Below are positions 1 to 8,479 of a DNA stretch of 64,000 nt, one piece after another. This DNA is from Shimia sp040225985 (lineage in GTDB: Bacteria > Pseudomonadota > Alphaproteobacteria > Rhodobacterales > Rhodobacteraceae). The notes under the pieces are model-generated. The model saw only the letters and a list, made by a program, of their open reading frames with translations. It was not told where the DNA came from and did not search any database. Position 1 is the stretch's first letter; each line of letters opens with the position of its first letter. The stretch lies in contig NZ_JBBPEU010000002.1 in assembly GCF_040225985.1 (NCBI RefSeq), positions 248,001 to 312,000 on the forward strand, given 5' to 3'. The position numbers were made by a program, and so were the translations under genes.

Positions 1-1554
1 CACCTGATCGGGTTCCGCTTCCTGATAGCTCAGGTTGAACCCGGCCGCGAGGTTGCGCCCAAGGAATGCCGGCTCGGTGAAGCTGAACACATAATCAGCG
101 ATTTCAGACGCGGTCGCAAAAGACAGGCTCAGCGCCTGGCCACGGCCAAGGAAGTTGGATTCCGAGAACCGCACGACGATCCCGAGACCGTCATTGGTCG
201 AATAGGTACCACCGAAGGACAGCGACCCTGTCGGCTGTTCCACGACGTCCACATCGACCACGACCTGATCGGGCGATGACCCTTCGCGCGCATTCACTTC
301 GGCGGTTTCAAAGAACCCCAGCGCGCGGATACGCTCGGCGCTTTCGCGGATTTCACGCGGGTTGAACGGGTCGCCTTCCACGGCGCGGAACTGGTGACGG
401 ATTACACGGTCCAGCGTGGCGGTGTTGCCCTCGATGTCGATGCGTTCGATGAAGATGCGGGGGCCGCGCACAATGGCAAATTCCACATCCAGCGTCAGGT
501 CGCGTTCGTTGCGGGTGATGCGCGGATCAACACGAACGAAATCAAGCCCCTGTTTCAGAGCAAGGTTCTCCATCCGTGCGATCGAGTTTTCGACCAGCGA
601 CGGTGAATAAATCACACCGGGTTTGATCTTGAGCGCGTCCAGATATTCGGCCGGATCGGCTTCGGCGATCTCGCTGGTGGTGGTGATGTTGCCAAACGCG
701 AATTGCTGACCTTCCTGCACATTGAAGGTGATGAAATAGCCGTCACGCTCGCGGGCCAACTCGGCGCTGACCCCGAGGGTGCGGAAATCGACATATCCGC
801 GCGACAGGTAGAAATCACGCAGCACCTGCTGGTCAAAGTCGATCCGGTCGGCAACGAACGTATCTGACTGGATCAGGCGGCGCAGCAGACCGGCCTGCTT
901 AGTGCCGAGCACACGGCGCAGGCGGCGGTCCGAAAATTCTTCGTTTCCGACAAAGCTGACGCGTTCCACCTCGACAACGCCACCTTCGAAAATCTCGAAG
1001 ACAAGATCGGCACGGTTGTCACTGCGGCGGATGACACGCGGTGTCACGCGGGCAGCCATCCGGCCCGACTGGGAATAAGCTTCGGCGATGTTGGCGGCGT
1101 CACGTTCAGCCACCGTGGGGTTCAACACGCGGCGCGGCTGGGACTGCACGATCGAGAACAGCGCGTCATCCTTCAGTCGCTCGTTCCCTTCAAAGCGCAC
1201 AAGGTTGATGGTGGGGTATTCGACCACCTTGATGACCAGCGTATTGCCCCGAGGCGTCATTTCGACGCTTTCGAAAAGACCGCTGCCCAAGACGCGCTGA
1301 TAGGCCGAATTCAACTGACCGGCGTTCACGGACTGCCCGCGGGCGATTCCCGCGTACGTCTCGATCGCACTAGATTCGATCCGTTGGTTGCCCTCGACCG
1401 TGATCGCGTTGAACGTGTAGTTCTGTGCCATGGCAGTGGCAGGCAGAAGCAACAAAACAGTTGATAGTAATAGCAAAAAGCCGAGTAGGTGCTGACGCAG
1501 CCAAGAGTTTTCTACGACCTTGGTCTGTGTCTCTGCTCGTGGAAGAGTTTTCAT
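1..1554 (-). CDS. bamA: Outer membrane protein assembly factor BamA (3' part outside window)
   Basis: Central subunit of the BAM complex, which folds beta-barrel proteins into the outer membrane. The visible 518 codons give a signal peptide ending near ATAMA-QN (about residue 40), then successive POTRA repeats, then the start of the barrel (PTGSLSFGGTYSTNDGLGI). The C-terminal barrel lies beyond base 1. The ATG at 1554 is chosen because the signal peptide starts there, with a GGGG stretch just upstream. It follows rseP and a small membrane peptide on the same strand, but a terminator-like hairpin, a TTGACA promoter and two DnaA boxes stand in between, so it is probably also transcribed alone. 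Confidence 0.96.
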   Translation of the reverse strand, partial: MKTLPRAETQTKVVENSWLRQHLLGFLLLLSTVLLLLPATAMAQNYTFNAITVEGNQRIESSAIETYAGIARGQSVNAGQLNSAYQRVLGSGLFESVEMTPRGNTLVIKVVEYPTINLVRFEGNERLKDDALFSIVQSQPRRVLNPTVAERDAANIAEAYSQSGRMAARVTPRVIRRSDNRADLVFEIFEGGVVEVERVSFVGNEEFSDRRLRRVLGTKQAGLLRRLIQSDTFVADRIDFDQQVLRDFYLSRGYVDFRTLGVSAELARERDGYFITFNVQEGQQFAFGNITTTSEIAEADPAEYLDALKIKPGVIYSPSLVENSIARMENLALKQGLDFVRVDPRITRNERDLTLDVEFAIVRGPRIFIERIDIEGNTATLDRVIRHQFRAVEGDPFNPREIRESAERIRALGFFETAEVNAREGSSPDQVVVDVDVVEQPTGSLSFGGTYSTNDGLGIVVRFSESNFLGRGQALSLSFATASEIADYVFSFTEPAFLGRNLAAGFNLSYQEAEPDQV

Positions 1555-1589
1555 ACCCCAAAATCCTGCAAGACATCCCAGATGGGACG

Positions 1590-1618
1590 TCACTAGCGGG
1601 AAAGCGGCCACTTGTCAA
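1590..1618 (-). promoter_or_regulatory. Candidate promoter of bamA
   Basis: On the minus strand a perfect TTGACA (1613-1618) is followed after 17 bases by TAGTGA (1590-1595), about 36 bases before the bamA ATG. The -35 box is perfect; the -10 box is weak, as is common in this group. Prediction from sequence only. Confidence 0.5.
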
Positions 1619-1647
1619 AATCACACGCGGTCGCGGTTGGGTGAAAG

Positions 1648-1668
1648 TTATCCACAGGCTTATCCACA
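1648..1668 (+). promoter_or_regulatory. Two perfect DnaA boxes in tandem
   Basis: TTATCCACA occurs at 1648-1656 and again at 1660-1668, in the same orientation and 12 bases apart start to start. Both match the strong E. coli DnaA-box consensus exactly. They lie 30-50 bases upstream of the -35 box of the candidate bamA promoter. That position suits transcriptional control by DnaA; two boxes alone do not make an origin. Confidence 0.6.
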
Positions 1669-1677
1669 AAATGCAAC

Positions 1678-1707
1678 ACCCCCGCACGGCACAAGCCCGG
1701 CGGGGGT
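1678..1707 (-). terminator. Terminator-like hairpin between the 44-aa peptide and bamA
   Basis: ACCCCCGC (1678-1685) pairs perfectly with GCGGGGGT (1700-1707) around a 14-base loop that has its own GGC/GCC pairing. The minus-strand tail is only moderately T-rich. It probably ends or attenuates the rseP-side transcript before bamA. Confidence 0.5.
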
Positions 1708-1743
1708 GGTTTCACACTGTCCGTTCCCGGACAAGGCTGGCGG

Positions 1744-1878
1744 TCAGAACAGACCCAGCGACCCCAGATAAGCCGCGCCCATCAGGCCAGCCAGAATGGC
1801 CATCGGAAACAGCAGACGGTCCCAGTTGATGTCAATCAACAGTCCCAGTGCGCGGTAGCCTTGTTCGATGGTGTGCAT
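1744..1878 (-). CDS. Small membrane peptide, 44 aa, unknown function
   Basis: An ATG at 1878 opens a 44-codon frame beginning MHTIEQGYRALGLLIDINWD and ending in a hydrophobic stretch (FPMAILAGLMGAAYLGSLGLF), so one membrane helix with a short amphipathic N-terminus. It sits between rseP and bamA on the same strand. I recall similar short products in related genomes but cannot name a family. Its position suggests an envelope role; that is inference only. Confidence 0.6.
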   Translation of the reverse strand: MHTIEQGYRALGLLIDINWDRLLFPMAILAGLMGAAYLGSLGLF

Positions 1879-1988
1879 GGTTCCAATCCCAGATTGCGTT
1901 TGTCCTTGTCAGAACGCTAATCCGGGATTCGGGCAGAAATTGGGCAGGTTTGTGCTCTCTCTGCGACCCCCCTGCCCTCTTGACCCGA

Positions 1989-3335
1989 TTACGGGCAGCC
2001 GATCGTGTCATTAAACAGACCAAACAGCATCATCGACAACACGAGGAACAGACCAATGGTCATCAACAGCTGCATGGTCTTGTCGCGTGGTGGACGGCCG
2101 GCGACGGCCTCGAACGCGTAGAACATCAGGTGCCCGCCATCCAGCATCGGGATCGGAAACAGGTTCAACATGCCAATCGCCGCCGAAAGCACGCCGATGA
2201 AATAGATGAACTCCACAAGGCCCTGGCTGGCCATTGCGCCCGAAGTTTCGGCAATCCCCACCGGACCCGAAAGGTTACAGGTCGAGATTTGACCGGTCAC
2301 GATATGATAGAGTCCCGAAACCGACCCCTTAATAATTTCCCATGTCTGGGCAATGCCGCCCCAGACCGCATCAAAGAACGGCACCTTTTCGGTGGCGGGT
2401 ACAAATGCCTCGCCCCCGGCAATGCCGATGCGCCAATGGGTCTTGAACCCGCCATCGGGTTGGGGTTCGTCAACGCGGCGCGGCACCAGCACGAATTCAA
2501 GCTCTTCGCCAGCGCGCCACACATTCAGACGCAGCGGCACGCCATTGCCGGTCTCGACCGCCTCTTTCAATTCCGAGAAGGCCACGATCGGGGTTTCGTT
2601 GATCGCGGTGATGACGTCGCCCTCTTCCAGCCCGATGTCAAAGGCCGCAGAGCGCGGCACGACCCGTGCCACCAGCGGCGGATACAAATAAGGCCCCGTC
2701 ACCTCGATGTCGCGCCCGTCACGGATCACGCCATAACGCATCGGGTTTTCCACCGGCAGGCTGTCCCACAGGGCGCGCAGGGTCGATGCCTCATCCTCGG
2801 GGTTCAACCGCTGTCCGGCCACGGCGACGATCTCGTCCCCGACCATCAGGTTGCTGACCACGGGCAGATCGCGCTGTTCGCCCACGATCAGGCGCTCGCC
2901 CACCTGCCCCTGGTTCAGGAACACGGCGGCGAAAATGAAGGTCGACAGGATAAAGTTGAACACCGGTCCGGCGGCCACGGTGGCGGTCCGCGCCCAGAGC
3001 GGCGCGCCATGCATGGTGTGGCGGCGTTCCTCGTCGCTGAGCGTACTCATGGCCTCGGCGTCCTTGCCGCTGGCGGCGTTGGCATCGCCCTTGAACTTGA
3101 CATACCCGCCCAGCGGCAGCGCCGCGATCTGCCACTTGGTGCCACGCTTGTCGAACCGCGACCACAGCACCGGCCCGAACCCGACCGAGAACACATCCGC
3201 GCCGATCCCCGACCAGCGCCCCACGATGTAATGCCCGTATTCATGGATCGCGACGATCACCGAAAGGGCGATCACAAATGCGATGATGACCCAGAACGTG
3301 TTTCCGAACCCCGAGATCAGACCAAAAATATCCAC
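1989..3335 (-). CDS. rseP: Site-2 zinc metalloprotease RseP (M50 family)
   Basis: Intramembrane protease that cleaves anti-sigma factors and remnant signal peptides. The 448-residue protein has the zinc motif HEYGH at residues 31-35 inside the first membrane helix, a PDZ domain around residues 215-290, and the second catalytic motif (PMLDGGHL) near residue 390. Length matches the family. ATG at 3335 opens directly into the first helix. It lies 8 bases downstream of dxr in a run of envelope and isoprenoid genes, the usual alphaproteobacterial order, which predicts cotranscription. Confidence 0.96.
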   Translation of the reverse strand: MDIFGLISGFGNTFWVIIAFVIALSVIVAIHEYGHYIVGRWSGIGADVFSVGFGPVLWSRFDKRGTKWQIAALPLGGYVKFKGDANAASGKDAEAMSTLSDEERRHTMHGAPLWARTATVAAGPVFNFILSTFIFAAVFLNQGQVGERLIVGEQRDLPVVSNLMVGDEIVAVAGQRLNPEDEASTLRALWDSLPVENPMRYGVIRDGRDIEVTGPYLYPPLVARVVPRSAAFDIGLEEGDVITAINETPIVAFSELKEAVETGNGVPLRLNVWRAGEELEFVLVPRRVDEPQPDGGFKTHWRIGIAGGEAFVPATEKVPFFDAVWGGIAQTWEIIKGSVSGLYHIVTGQISTCNLSGPVGIAETSGAMASQGLVEFIYFIGVLSAAIGMLNLFPIPMLDGGHLMFYAFEAVAGRPPRDKTMQLLMTIGLFLVLSMMLFGLFNDTIGCP

Positions 3336-3343
3336 GTGTTATC

Positions 3344-4516
3344 CTATGCTTGCCACTCTGCCATGACCTCGTCAGCCGTCTTGCGTGCCAGATGGTCGGT
3401 TTGCGAGACCCTATCAAGGGTCATTTCGGCATTAATAAGGCAAGTGTCCACTGACAATCGCGTTAAAACCTCTTCCACGGTGTCCGCCATTTGCAGAAAA
3501 CCGATCCGCCCCGAGATGAACCCGTCCAGCGCGCGTTCCTTGGCGGCGTTGAAAATGGCGCCGCTCAGACCACCAGTTTCCAGCACCTCATGCGCCAGAC
3601 GCAGCGCCGGATAGCGCACCAGATCGGGATCGCGGAAATGGAAGGTGCCGATCCGCGCCAGGTCCAGCCGCTCGACCGGCAAAGTGCGCCGTTCGGGCCA
3701 GTGCAGCGCAAAGCCGATGGCATGGCGCATGTCCGGTGGGCCGACATGGGCCATCAGCGCGCCGTCGTTGAACCCGACAAGGGCATGGATCATGGATTCG
3801 GGATGCACCAGCACCTCGATCATGTCGTGCGGACAACCAAAGAACTCTTTTGTTTCAATAACTTCCAACGCCTTATTGAACATGCTGGCACTGTCGATGG
3901 TGATCCGTTGCCCCATATTCCAGTTGGGGTGCGACGACGCCTGCGCGGGGGTGGCCTTGGCCATGTCCTCAAGCGACCAGTCCCGGAACGCGCCACCGCT
4001 GGCGGTGATGATGATGCGTTCCACCGCGCCCATGTCTTCGCCGATCAATCCCTGGAATACGGCGGAATGTTCGCTGTCCACTGGCAGGATGCGGGCCTCA
4101 TGTTTTTTGGCCGTCCCCATGATCAGCGGCCCCGCCGTAACCAGAGATTCCTTGTTGGCCAGCGCAAGGGTCGCGCCCTGTTCCAGCGCCCGCAGGCCGG
4201 GCTTCAGCCCGGCAGCCCCGACAATCGCGCTCATCACCCAATCAGAGGGGCGCGACGCGGCCTCGTCAATAGCCTCCGGTCCGGCGGCCGCCTCGACGCC
4301 CGAGCCTTGCAGAGCAGCGCGCAGATCGTCCAGCAGGGCGGGATTGGCCGTGACCGCCACATCCGCCTTGAGGCGGCGGGCATCCTCTGCAAGTTGCGCG
4401 ATGTTCTGCCCCCCGGTCAGCGCCACCACGTCATATGCGCCGGGGTCGCGGGCAATCAGGTCAATCGTATTCTGCCCGATCGACCCGGTAGCCCCGAAAA
4501 TGGAAACTTTTCTCAT
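3344..4516 (-). CDS. dxr: 1-deoxy-D-xylulose 5-phosphate reductoisomerase
   Basis: Converts 1-deoxy-D-xylulose 5-phosphate to 2-C-methyl-D-erythritol 4-phosphate with NADPH, the committed step of the MEP isoprenoid pathway. The 390-residue product has the N-terminal NADPH site GATGSIGQNT (residues 8-17), the metal and substrate motifs around LPVDSEHSAVFQ, and the GGAFR loop. The ATG at 4516 overlaps the cdsA stop by one base (TGATG), so the two are translationally coupled. Its product feeds the undecaprenyl diphosphate made by UppS two genes upstream. Confidence 0.97.
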   Translation of the reverse strand: MRKVSIFGATGSIGQNTIDLIARDPGAYDVVALTGGQNIAQLAEDARRLKADVAVTANPALLDDLRAALQGSGVEAAAGPEAIDEAASRPSDWVMSAIVGAAGLKPGLRALEQGATLALANKESLVTAGPLIMGTAKKHEARILPVDSEHSAVFQGLIGEDMGAVERIIITASGGAFRDWSLEDMAKATPAQASSHPNWNMGQRITIDSASMFNKALEVIETKEFFGCPHDMIEVLVHPESMIHALVGFNDGALMAHVGPPDMRHAIGFALHWPERRTLPVERLDLARIGTFHFRDPDLVRYPALRLAHEVLETGGLSGAIFNAAKERALDGFISGRIGFLQMADTVEEVLTRLSVDTCLINAEMTLDRVSQTDHLARKTADEVMAEWQA

Positions 4517-5307
4517 CAGCGTCCCGCAGGCAGGCCCACAAACGTGCCGACCAGCAACACGAACAGGGCCGCCCCCATCATTGCATCGAACCGGTCAAGA
4601 AACCCGCCATGGCCGGGGATCAGGTTCGAACTGTCCTTGACGCCGGTATGACGTTTGATCGCGCTTTCGGCGGCGTCGCCCATCTGGGAAAAGAACGAGG
4701 TCAGCACGCTGATCACCACCAGCGGCCAGCCCCCGAACGCGGCCCCGACACAGGCGGCGGCAATCCAGCCGCCCATGGTGCCCGACCAAGTTTTCTTGGG
4801 CGAAACCTTGGGCCAGAATTTCGCCCCCCCCACCAGACGCCCGACAAAGTAGCCTGCCACATCAGTGGCGATCACCACCAGCACCAACCACAGGATCCAT
4901 TCGATCCCGCGCAGGTCACGCAGCACGATCAGGCCGTAACAGGCCAGCATCAACGCCGCCATGTAAGCCCCGAAAATCAAACGGTCTTTGCTCAGCTGCG
5001 TTGCCCCGACCAGCGCCGGTGCAAGCAGCACCGGCAGAATGGCCTGGGGTGGCAGGAAGGAAGACCCCACAAACAGCGCGGCACAGGCCAGCACGCCCAT
5101 CGGCACGGGCATCGCCGGTTTGTCCGGCCCCAGCATCCGGGTCAGTTCCCAGGTCATCAGACCGGCAATCACCGCCACGAAGCCGTGGAACCACATGCCA
5201 CCTAGCCAGACCTCGACAATGCCGATCGCCGCCAGCACAAGGGCCGAGACGATCCGCTTGGGCAGATCCCCCCACTTGCCTGCGGGTTTGCCGGATGCCT
5301 CGCTCAT
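4516..5307 (-). CDS. cdsA: Phosphatidate cytidylyltransferase
   Basis: Makes CDP-diacylglycerol from phosphatidate and CTP in the inner membrane, the branch point for phospholipids. The 263-residue protein is strongly hydrophobic and carries the family signature near its end (SAIKRHTGVKD, then LIPGHGGFLDR). The chosen ATG at 5307 overlaps the uppS stop (ATGA, 4 bases). A longer frame exists upstream but lies inside uppS and lacks family similarity. Confidence 0.95.
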   Translation of the reverse strand: MSEASGKPAGKWGDLPKRIVSALVLAAIGIVEVWLGGMWFHGFVAVIAGLMTWELTRMLGPDKPAMPVPMGVLACAALFVGSSFLPPQAILPVLLAPALVGATQLSKDRLIFGAYMAALMLACYGLIVLRDLRGIEWILWLVLVVIATDVAGYFVGRLVGGAKFWPKVSPKKTWSGTMGGWIAAACVGAAFGGWPLVVISVLTSFFSQMGDAAESAIKRHTGVKDSSNLIPGHGGFLDRFDAMMGAALFVLLVGTFVGLPAGR

Positions 5308-6029
5308 GCAGGCACCGCGCCAAAGCGTCGGTCGCGTCCCCCATAGGACGACACGAGGCGATGGAATTCCTCGGCGCTGAAATCCGGCCAGAGCGTATCG
5401 ATGAATTCGTATTCCGCATAGGCCGATTGCCACAGCAGGAAATTCGAAATCCGCGCTTCACCGCTGGTCCGGATCACGAGGTCCGGATCAGGCAAAACAC
5501 AAGTATCCAAATACTTTGGCAGGGTTTCTTCATCTACATCCGCCGGATCCAGCTTGCCATCCGCCACATCCTGCGCCAGACGCTTGGTGGCGCGGGCCAC
5601 CTCGTCGCGGCCGCCATAGTTCAGCGCGATGGTCAGATTGGTTCCGGTGCAATGTGCGGTCAGGGCTTCGGCCTCGTCCATCAGGCCGCGCAGTTTTTCA
5701 TCCAGACGCGGGCGGTCGCCGATAAAGCGCACGCGCACGTTCTTTTTCACGAAATCCTGCATTTCCTTGAGAATATAGCGGCGAAACAGGCTCATCAGCC
5801 CGGCCACCTCGATCTGGGTGCGTTTCCAGTTCTCGGTCGAAAAGGCAAAGATCGTCAGGTATTTGACCCCGTTCTCAGGGCAGGCCTCGACGATTTCGCG
5901 CACGCGGCGTGCCCCGGCATGGTGCCCGAACAGACGTGGCCGCCCGCGCGCCTGCGCCCAGCGGCCATTGCCATCCATGATGATCGCGACGTGGCGCGGT
6001 CCATCGGCGGGGGTCGGGTCGGAACTCAC
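5304..6029 (-). CDS. uppS: Isoprenyl transferase (undecaprenyl diphosphate synthase)
   Basis: Condenses isopentenyl diphosphate units into the C55 lipid carrier for peptidoglycan and LPS precursors. It has the cis-prenyltransferase signature IIMDGNGRWA near the N-terminus, FSTENW in the middle, and the C-terminal SGEARISNFLLWQ motif. I chose the GTG at 6029, which has AGGA eight bases upstream; a TTG at 6047 would add six residues and would start just after frr. About 241 residues, typical of the family. It overlaps cdsA by four bases. Confidence 0.94.
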   Translation of the reverse strand: MSSDPTPADGPRHVAIIMDGNGRWAQARGRPRLFGHHAGARRVREIVEACPENGVKYLTIFAFSTENWKRTQIEVAGLMSLFRRYILKEMQDFVKKNVRVRFIGDRPRLDEKLRGLMDEAEALTAHCTGTNLTIALNYGGRDEVARATKRLAQDVADGKLDPADVDEETLPKYLDTCVLPDPDLVIRTSGEARISNFLLWQSAYAEYEFIDTLWPDFSAEEFHRLVSSYGGRDRRFGAVPA

Positions 6030-6047
6030 CTCTCGGGTCCTGACCAA

Positions 6048-6614
6048 TCAGACCTGCATGATCTCGGCCTGCTTGGTCTCAAGCGCCGAGTCCACGTTCT
6101 TGATATACTGGTCGGTCAGATCCTGAACCTCAGACTCCCAAAGCTTCTGGTCGTCCTCGGACATGTGCCCTTCGTTTTTGCCCTTCTTGATCTGGTCCAT
6201 CCCGTCGCGCCGCACGTTGCGGATGGCGACACGGGCATGTTCTGCATATTGCGCGGCCACGCGGGCCAGTTCGGCGCGGCGTTCCTCGTTCAGTTCGGGG
6301 ATCGGCAGCATCACGATGGTCCCGTTGGTTTGCGGGTTGATGCCCAGACCAGAGTTCATGATCGCCTTTTCCACGGCGCTGACCAGAGACTTGTCCCAGA
6401 CATTGATCGTGACCATGCGCGGCTCAGGCACGTTCACGGTGCCAACCTGGTTGACCGGCGTTTTCTGGCCATATGCCTCGACCATGACGGGTTCCAGCAT
6501 ATTGGCCGAGGCGCGGCCCGTGCGCAGAGAGGCAAATTCGGTCTTGAGGGCGCCCATTGCCCCTTCCATGCGGCGGGTCAGATCGTCGGTGTCGAGTTCA
6601 AAATCTTCTGACAT
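6048..6614 (-). CDS. frr: Ribosome recycling factor
   Basis: Splits post-termination ribosomes together with EF-G. The 188-residue protein is close to the usual 185 and contains the LRTGRAS segment and the C-terminal helical region rich in E, D and K. It lies between pyrH and uppS, the conserved bacterial order. Confidence 0.97.
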   Translation of the reverse strand: MSEDFELDTDDLTRRMEGAMGALKTEFASLRTGRASANMLEPVMVEAYGQKTPVNQVGTVNVPEPRMVTINVWDKSLVSAVEKAIMNSGLGINPQTNGTIVMLPIPELNEERRAELARVAAQYAEHARVAIRNVRRDGMDQIKKGKNEGHMSEDDQKLWESEVQDLTDQYIKNVDSALETKQAEIMQV

Positions 6615-6689
6615 TGTTTTGCTCTTGTTGTTTTCTGTGTGGCCCGGCCCTTTTGCGCGGGGCCGGTTTCAGGTTTCACTCTAACGGGA

Positions 6690-7424
6690 TCAGCCGACCT
6701 TTGTATAGGTGCCCTGTCCTGCCAGAATCCCGCGGAACCCGCCGGGTTCATCCAGCGAGAACACGATCAGGGGCAGGTTGTTGTCGCGGGCAAGCGCGAT
6801 CGCGCTTGCATCCATCACCTTGAGGCGCTTGGCCAGCACGTCGTCATAGCTGACATGGTCATAGCGCACGGCGTCGTCATGCTCGGCGGGATCTTTGTCA
6901 TAGACCCCATCGACGCCGTTCTTGCCCATGAAGATCGCCTCGCAGGCCATTTCATTGGCGCGCAGGGTCGCGGCGGTGTCGGTGGTGAAATAGGGGTTGC
7001 CGGTGCCGGCGGCAAAGATGCAGACGCGTTTCTTTTCAAGGTGGCGCACGGCGCGGCGACGGATGTAAGGCTCGGCCACCTCGTCCATTCGGATCGCCGA
7101 GATCACGCGGGTGAATACGCCCAGCCCTTCCAGTGCCGACTGCATCGCCAGCGCGTTCATCACGGTGGCCAGCATGCCCATATAGTCGGCGGTGGTGCGT
7201 TCCATGCCCTGTGCCGAGCCGGACAGGCCGCGGAAAATGTTGCCACCGCCAATCACCATGCAGATTTCCACACCCAGATCGTGAACGCGTTTGACCTCTT
7301 CGGCGATGCGCTGCACCGTGGGCGGATGCAGGCCAAACCCCTGATCGCCCATCAACGCCTCCCCCGAAATCTTGAGCATCACGCGCTTGAAGGTGGTTTC
7401 GGGTTCGGGGGTTGCCTCGGCCAT
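6690..7424 (-). CDS. pyrH: Uridylate kinase
   Basis: Phosphorylates UMP to UDP for pyrimidine nucleotide supply. The 244-residue protein begins with the amino-acid-kinase nucleotide site (KISGEALMG) and contains the VIGGGNIFRG and TDTAA segments. The ATG at 7424 is preferred over one four codons upstream because GGAG lies six bases before it. First gene of the pyrH-frr-uppS-cdsA-dxr-rseP run and divergent from miaA. Confidence 0.96.
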   Translation of the reverse strand: MAEATPEPETTFKRVMLKISGEALMGDQGFGLHPPTVQRIAEEVKRVHDLGVEICMVIGGGNIFRGLSGSAQGMERTTADYMGMLATVMNALAMQSALEGLGVFTRVISAIRMDEVAEPYIRRRAVRHLEKKRVCIFAAGTGNPYFTTDTAATLRANEMACEAIFMGKNGVDGVYDKDPAEHDDAVRYDHVSYDDVLAKRLKVMDASAIALARDNNLPLIVFSLDEPGGFRGILAGQGTYTKVG

Positions 7425-7543
7425 GTTGCACTCCATCTGCGCAAAGATTTAGGATCGCGCGCAAAATGTCGGAAAACACGTCCGGGTTCAATGGCGAGAT
7501 ACCCCGTCTGCGGAAAACGGACCGAAAAAACACCAAGGCGCTT

Positions 7544-8428
7544 ATGACTTCCCTGCCCCTGATCCCCGCAGACCGCCCCGTTTTGATCGCAGGGCCCACC
7601 GCCAGCGGCAAAAGCGCGCTGGCGCTTGAGATCGCAGAATCACAGGGCGGCGTGGTCGTGAATGCCGATGCGATTCAGGTGTACGAGAACTGGCGCATCC
7701 TGACGGCCCGCCCTTCGCCCGAGGACGAGGCCCGCGCGCCACATGCGCTGTATGGTCATGTGGCGTTTGATGCCAACTATTCGGTGGGGCACTGGCTGCG
7801 CGAGGTGCAGCCGCTGCTGACCGATGGCGCGCGCCCGATTATCACGGGGGGCACCGGCCTTTATTTCACGGCACTGACACAAGGCTTGGCCAAGATCCCG
7901 CCAACCCCGCCAGAGATTCGCGCCGAGGCCGATGAACGGGTGGCGCGGGACGGGTTTCAGGCGTTGCTGGCCGAGCTGGACGCCGACACGGCGGCGCGAA
8001 TCGACCGGCAGAACCCGATGCGGGTGCAACGCGCATGGGAGGTGCTGCTCGCCACGGGGCGCCCGCTGGCCGCTTGGCAGGACGACACCCCGGCCCCGCT
8101 TTTGCCGGAAACGGATTGCGTGCCGATCCTGTTCGACGTGGACAAGGATTGGCTCAACACGCGTATCGCCCATCGCTTTGACCAGATGCTGGCCATGGGT
8201 GCGCTGGACGAGGCGCGCGCCAATCTGGACCGCTGGGATCCGGCCCTGCTGTCCTCCAAGGCCATCGGCGCGCCCGAATTGATCGCACATTTGCAAGGCG
8301 ACATCCCACTGGACGAGGCCCGCACACGGGCCACCATCGCCACACGGCAATTTGCCAAGCGACAGCGGACATGGTTCCGGTCGAAAATGAAAACCTGGTT
8401 CAAATACCGGCCGGATTCCGCCGTTTAA
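7544..8428 (+). CDS. miaA: tRNA dimethylallyltransferase
   Basis: Adds the dimethylallyl group to A37 of tRNAs that read UNN codons. The 294-residue product opens with the P-loop GPTASGKSALA and has the TGGTGLYF and SSKAIGAPE segments of the family. The ATG at 7544 follows AAGG with a seven-base gap; the longer upstream frame has no family similarity. Confidence 0.95.
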   Translation: MTSLPLIPADRPVLIAGPTASGKSALALEIAESQGGVVVNADAIQVYENWRILTARPSPEDEARAPHALYGHVAFDANYSVGHWLREVQPLLTDGARPIITGGTGLYFTALTQGLAKIPPTPPEIRAEADERVARDGFQALLAELDADTAARIDRQNPMRVQRAWEVLLATGRPLAAWQDDTPAPLLPETDCVPILFDVDKDWLNTRIAHRFDQMLAMGALDEARANLDRWDPALLSSKAIGAPELIAHLQGDIPLDEARTRATIATRQFAKRQRTWFRSKMKTWFKYRPDSAV

Positions 8429-8479
8429 AAGGATTCCCCGCTTGCCCGTATCGAACGTTTCTGTCACGAATACGGCCCA

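Noticed and set aside
1648..1668. Replication origin
   Set aside because: Only two DnaA boxes, no AT-rich unwinding region and no dnaA, gidA or similar genes nearby; a promoter-associated role fits better.
1848..3614. A 588-codon open frame on the plus strand
   Set aside because: Antisense to rseP, with low-complexity His/Arg/Gln composition and no ribosome-binding site.
5001..6611. A 536-codon open frame on the plus strand
   Set aside because: Antisense to cdsA, uppS and frr, three well-supported genes.
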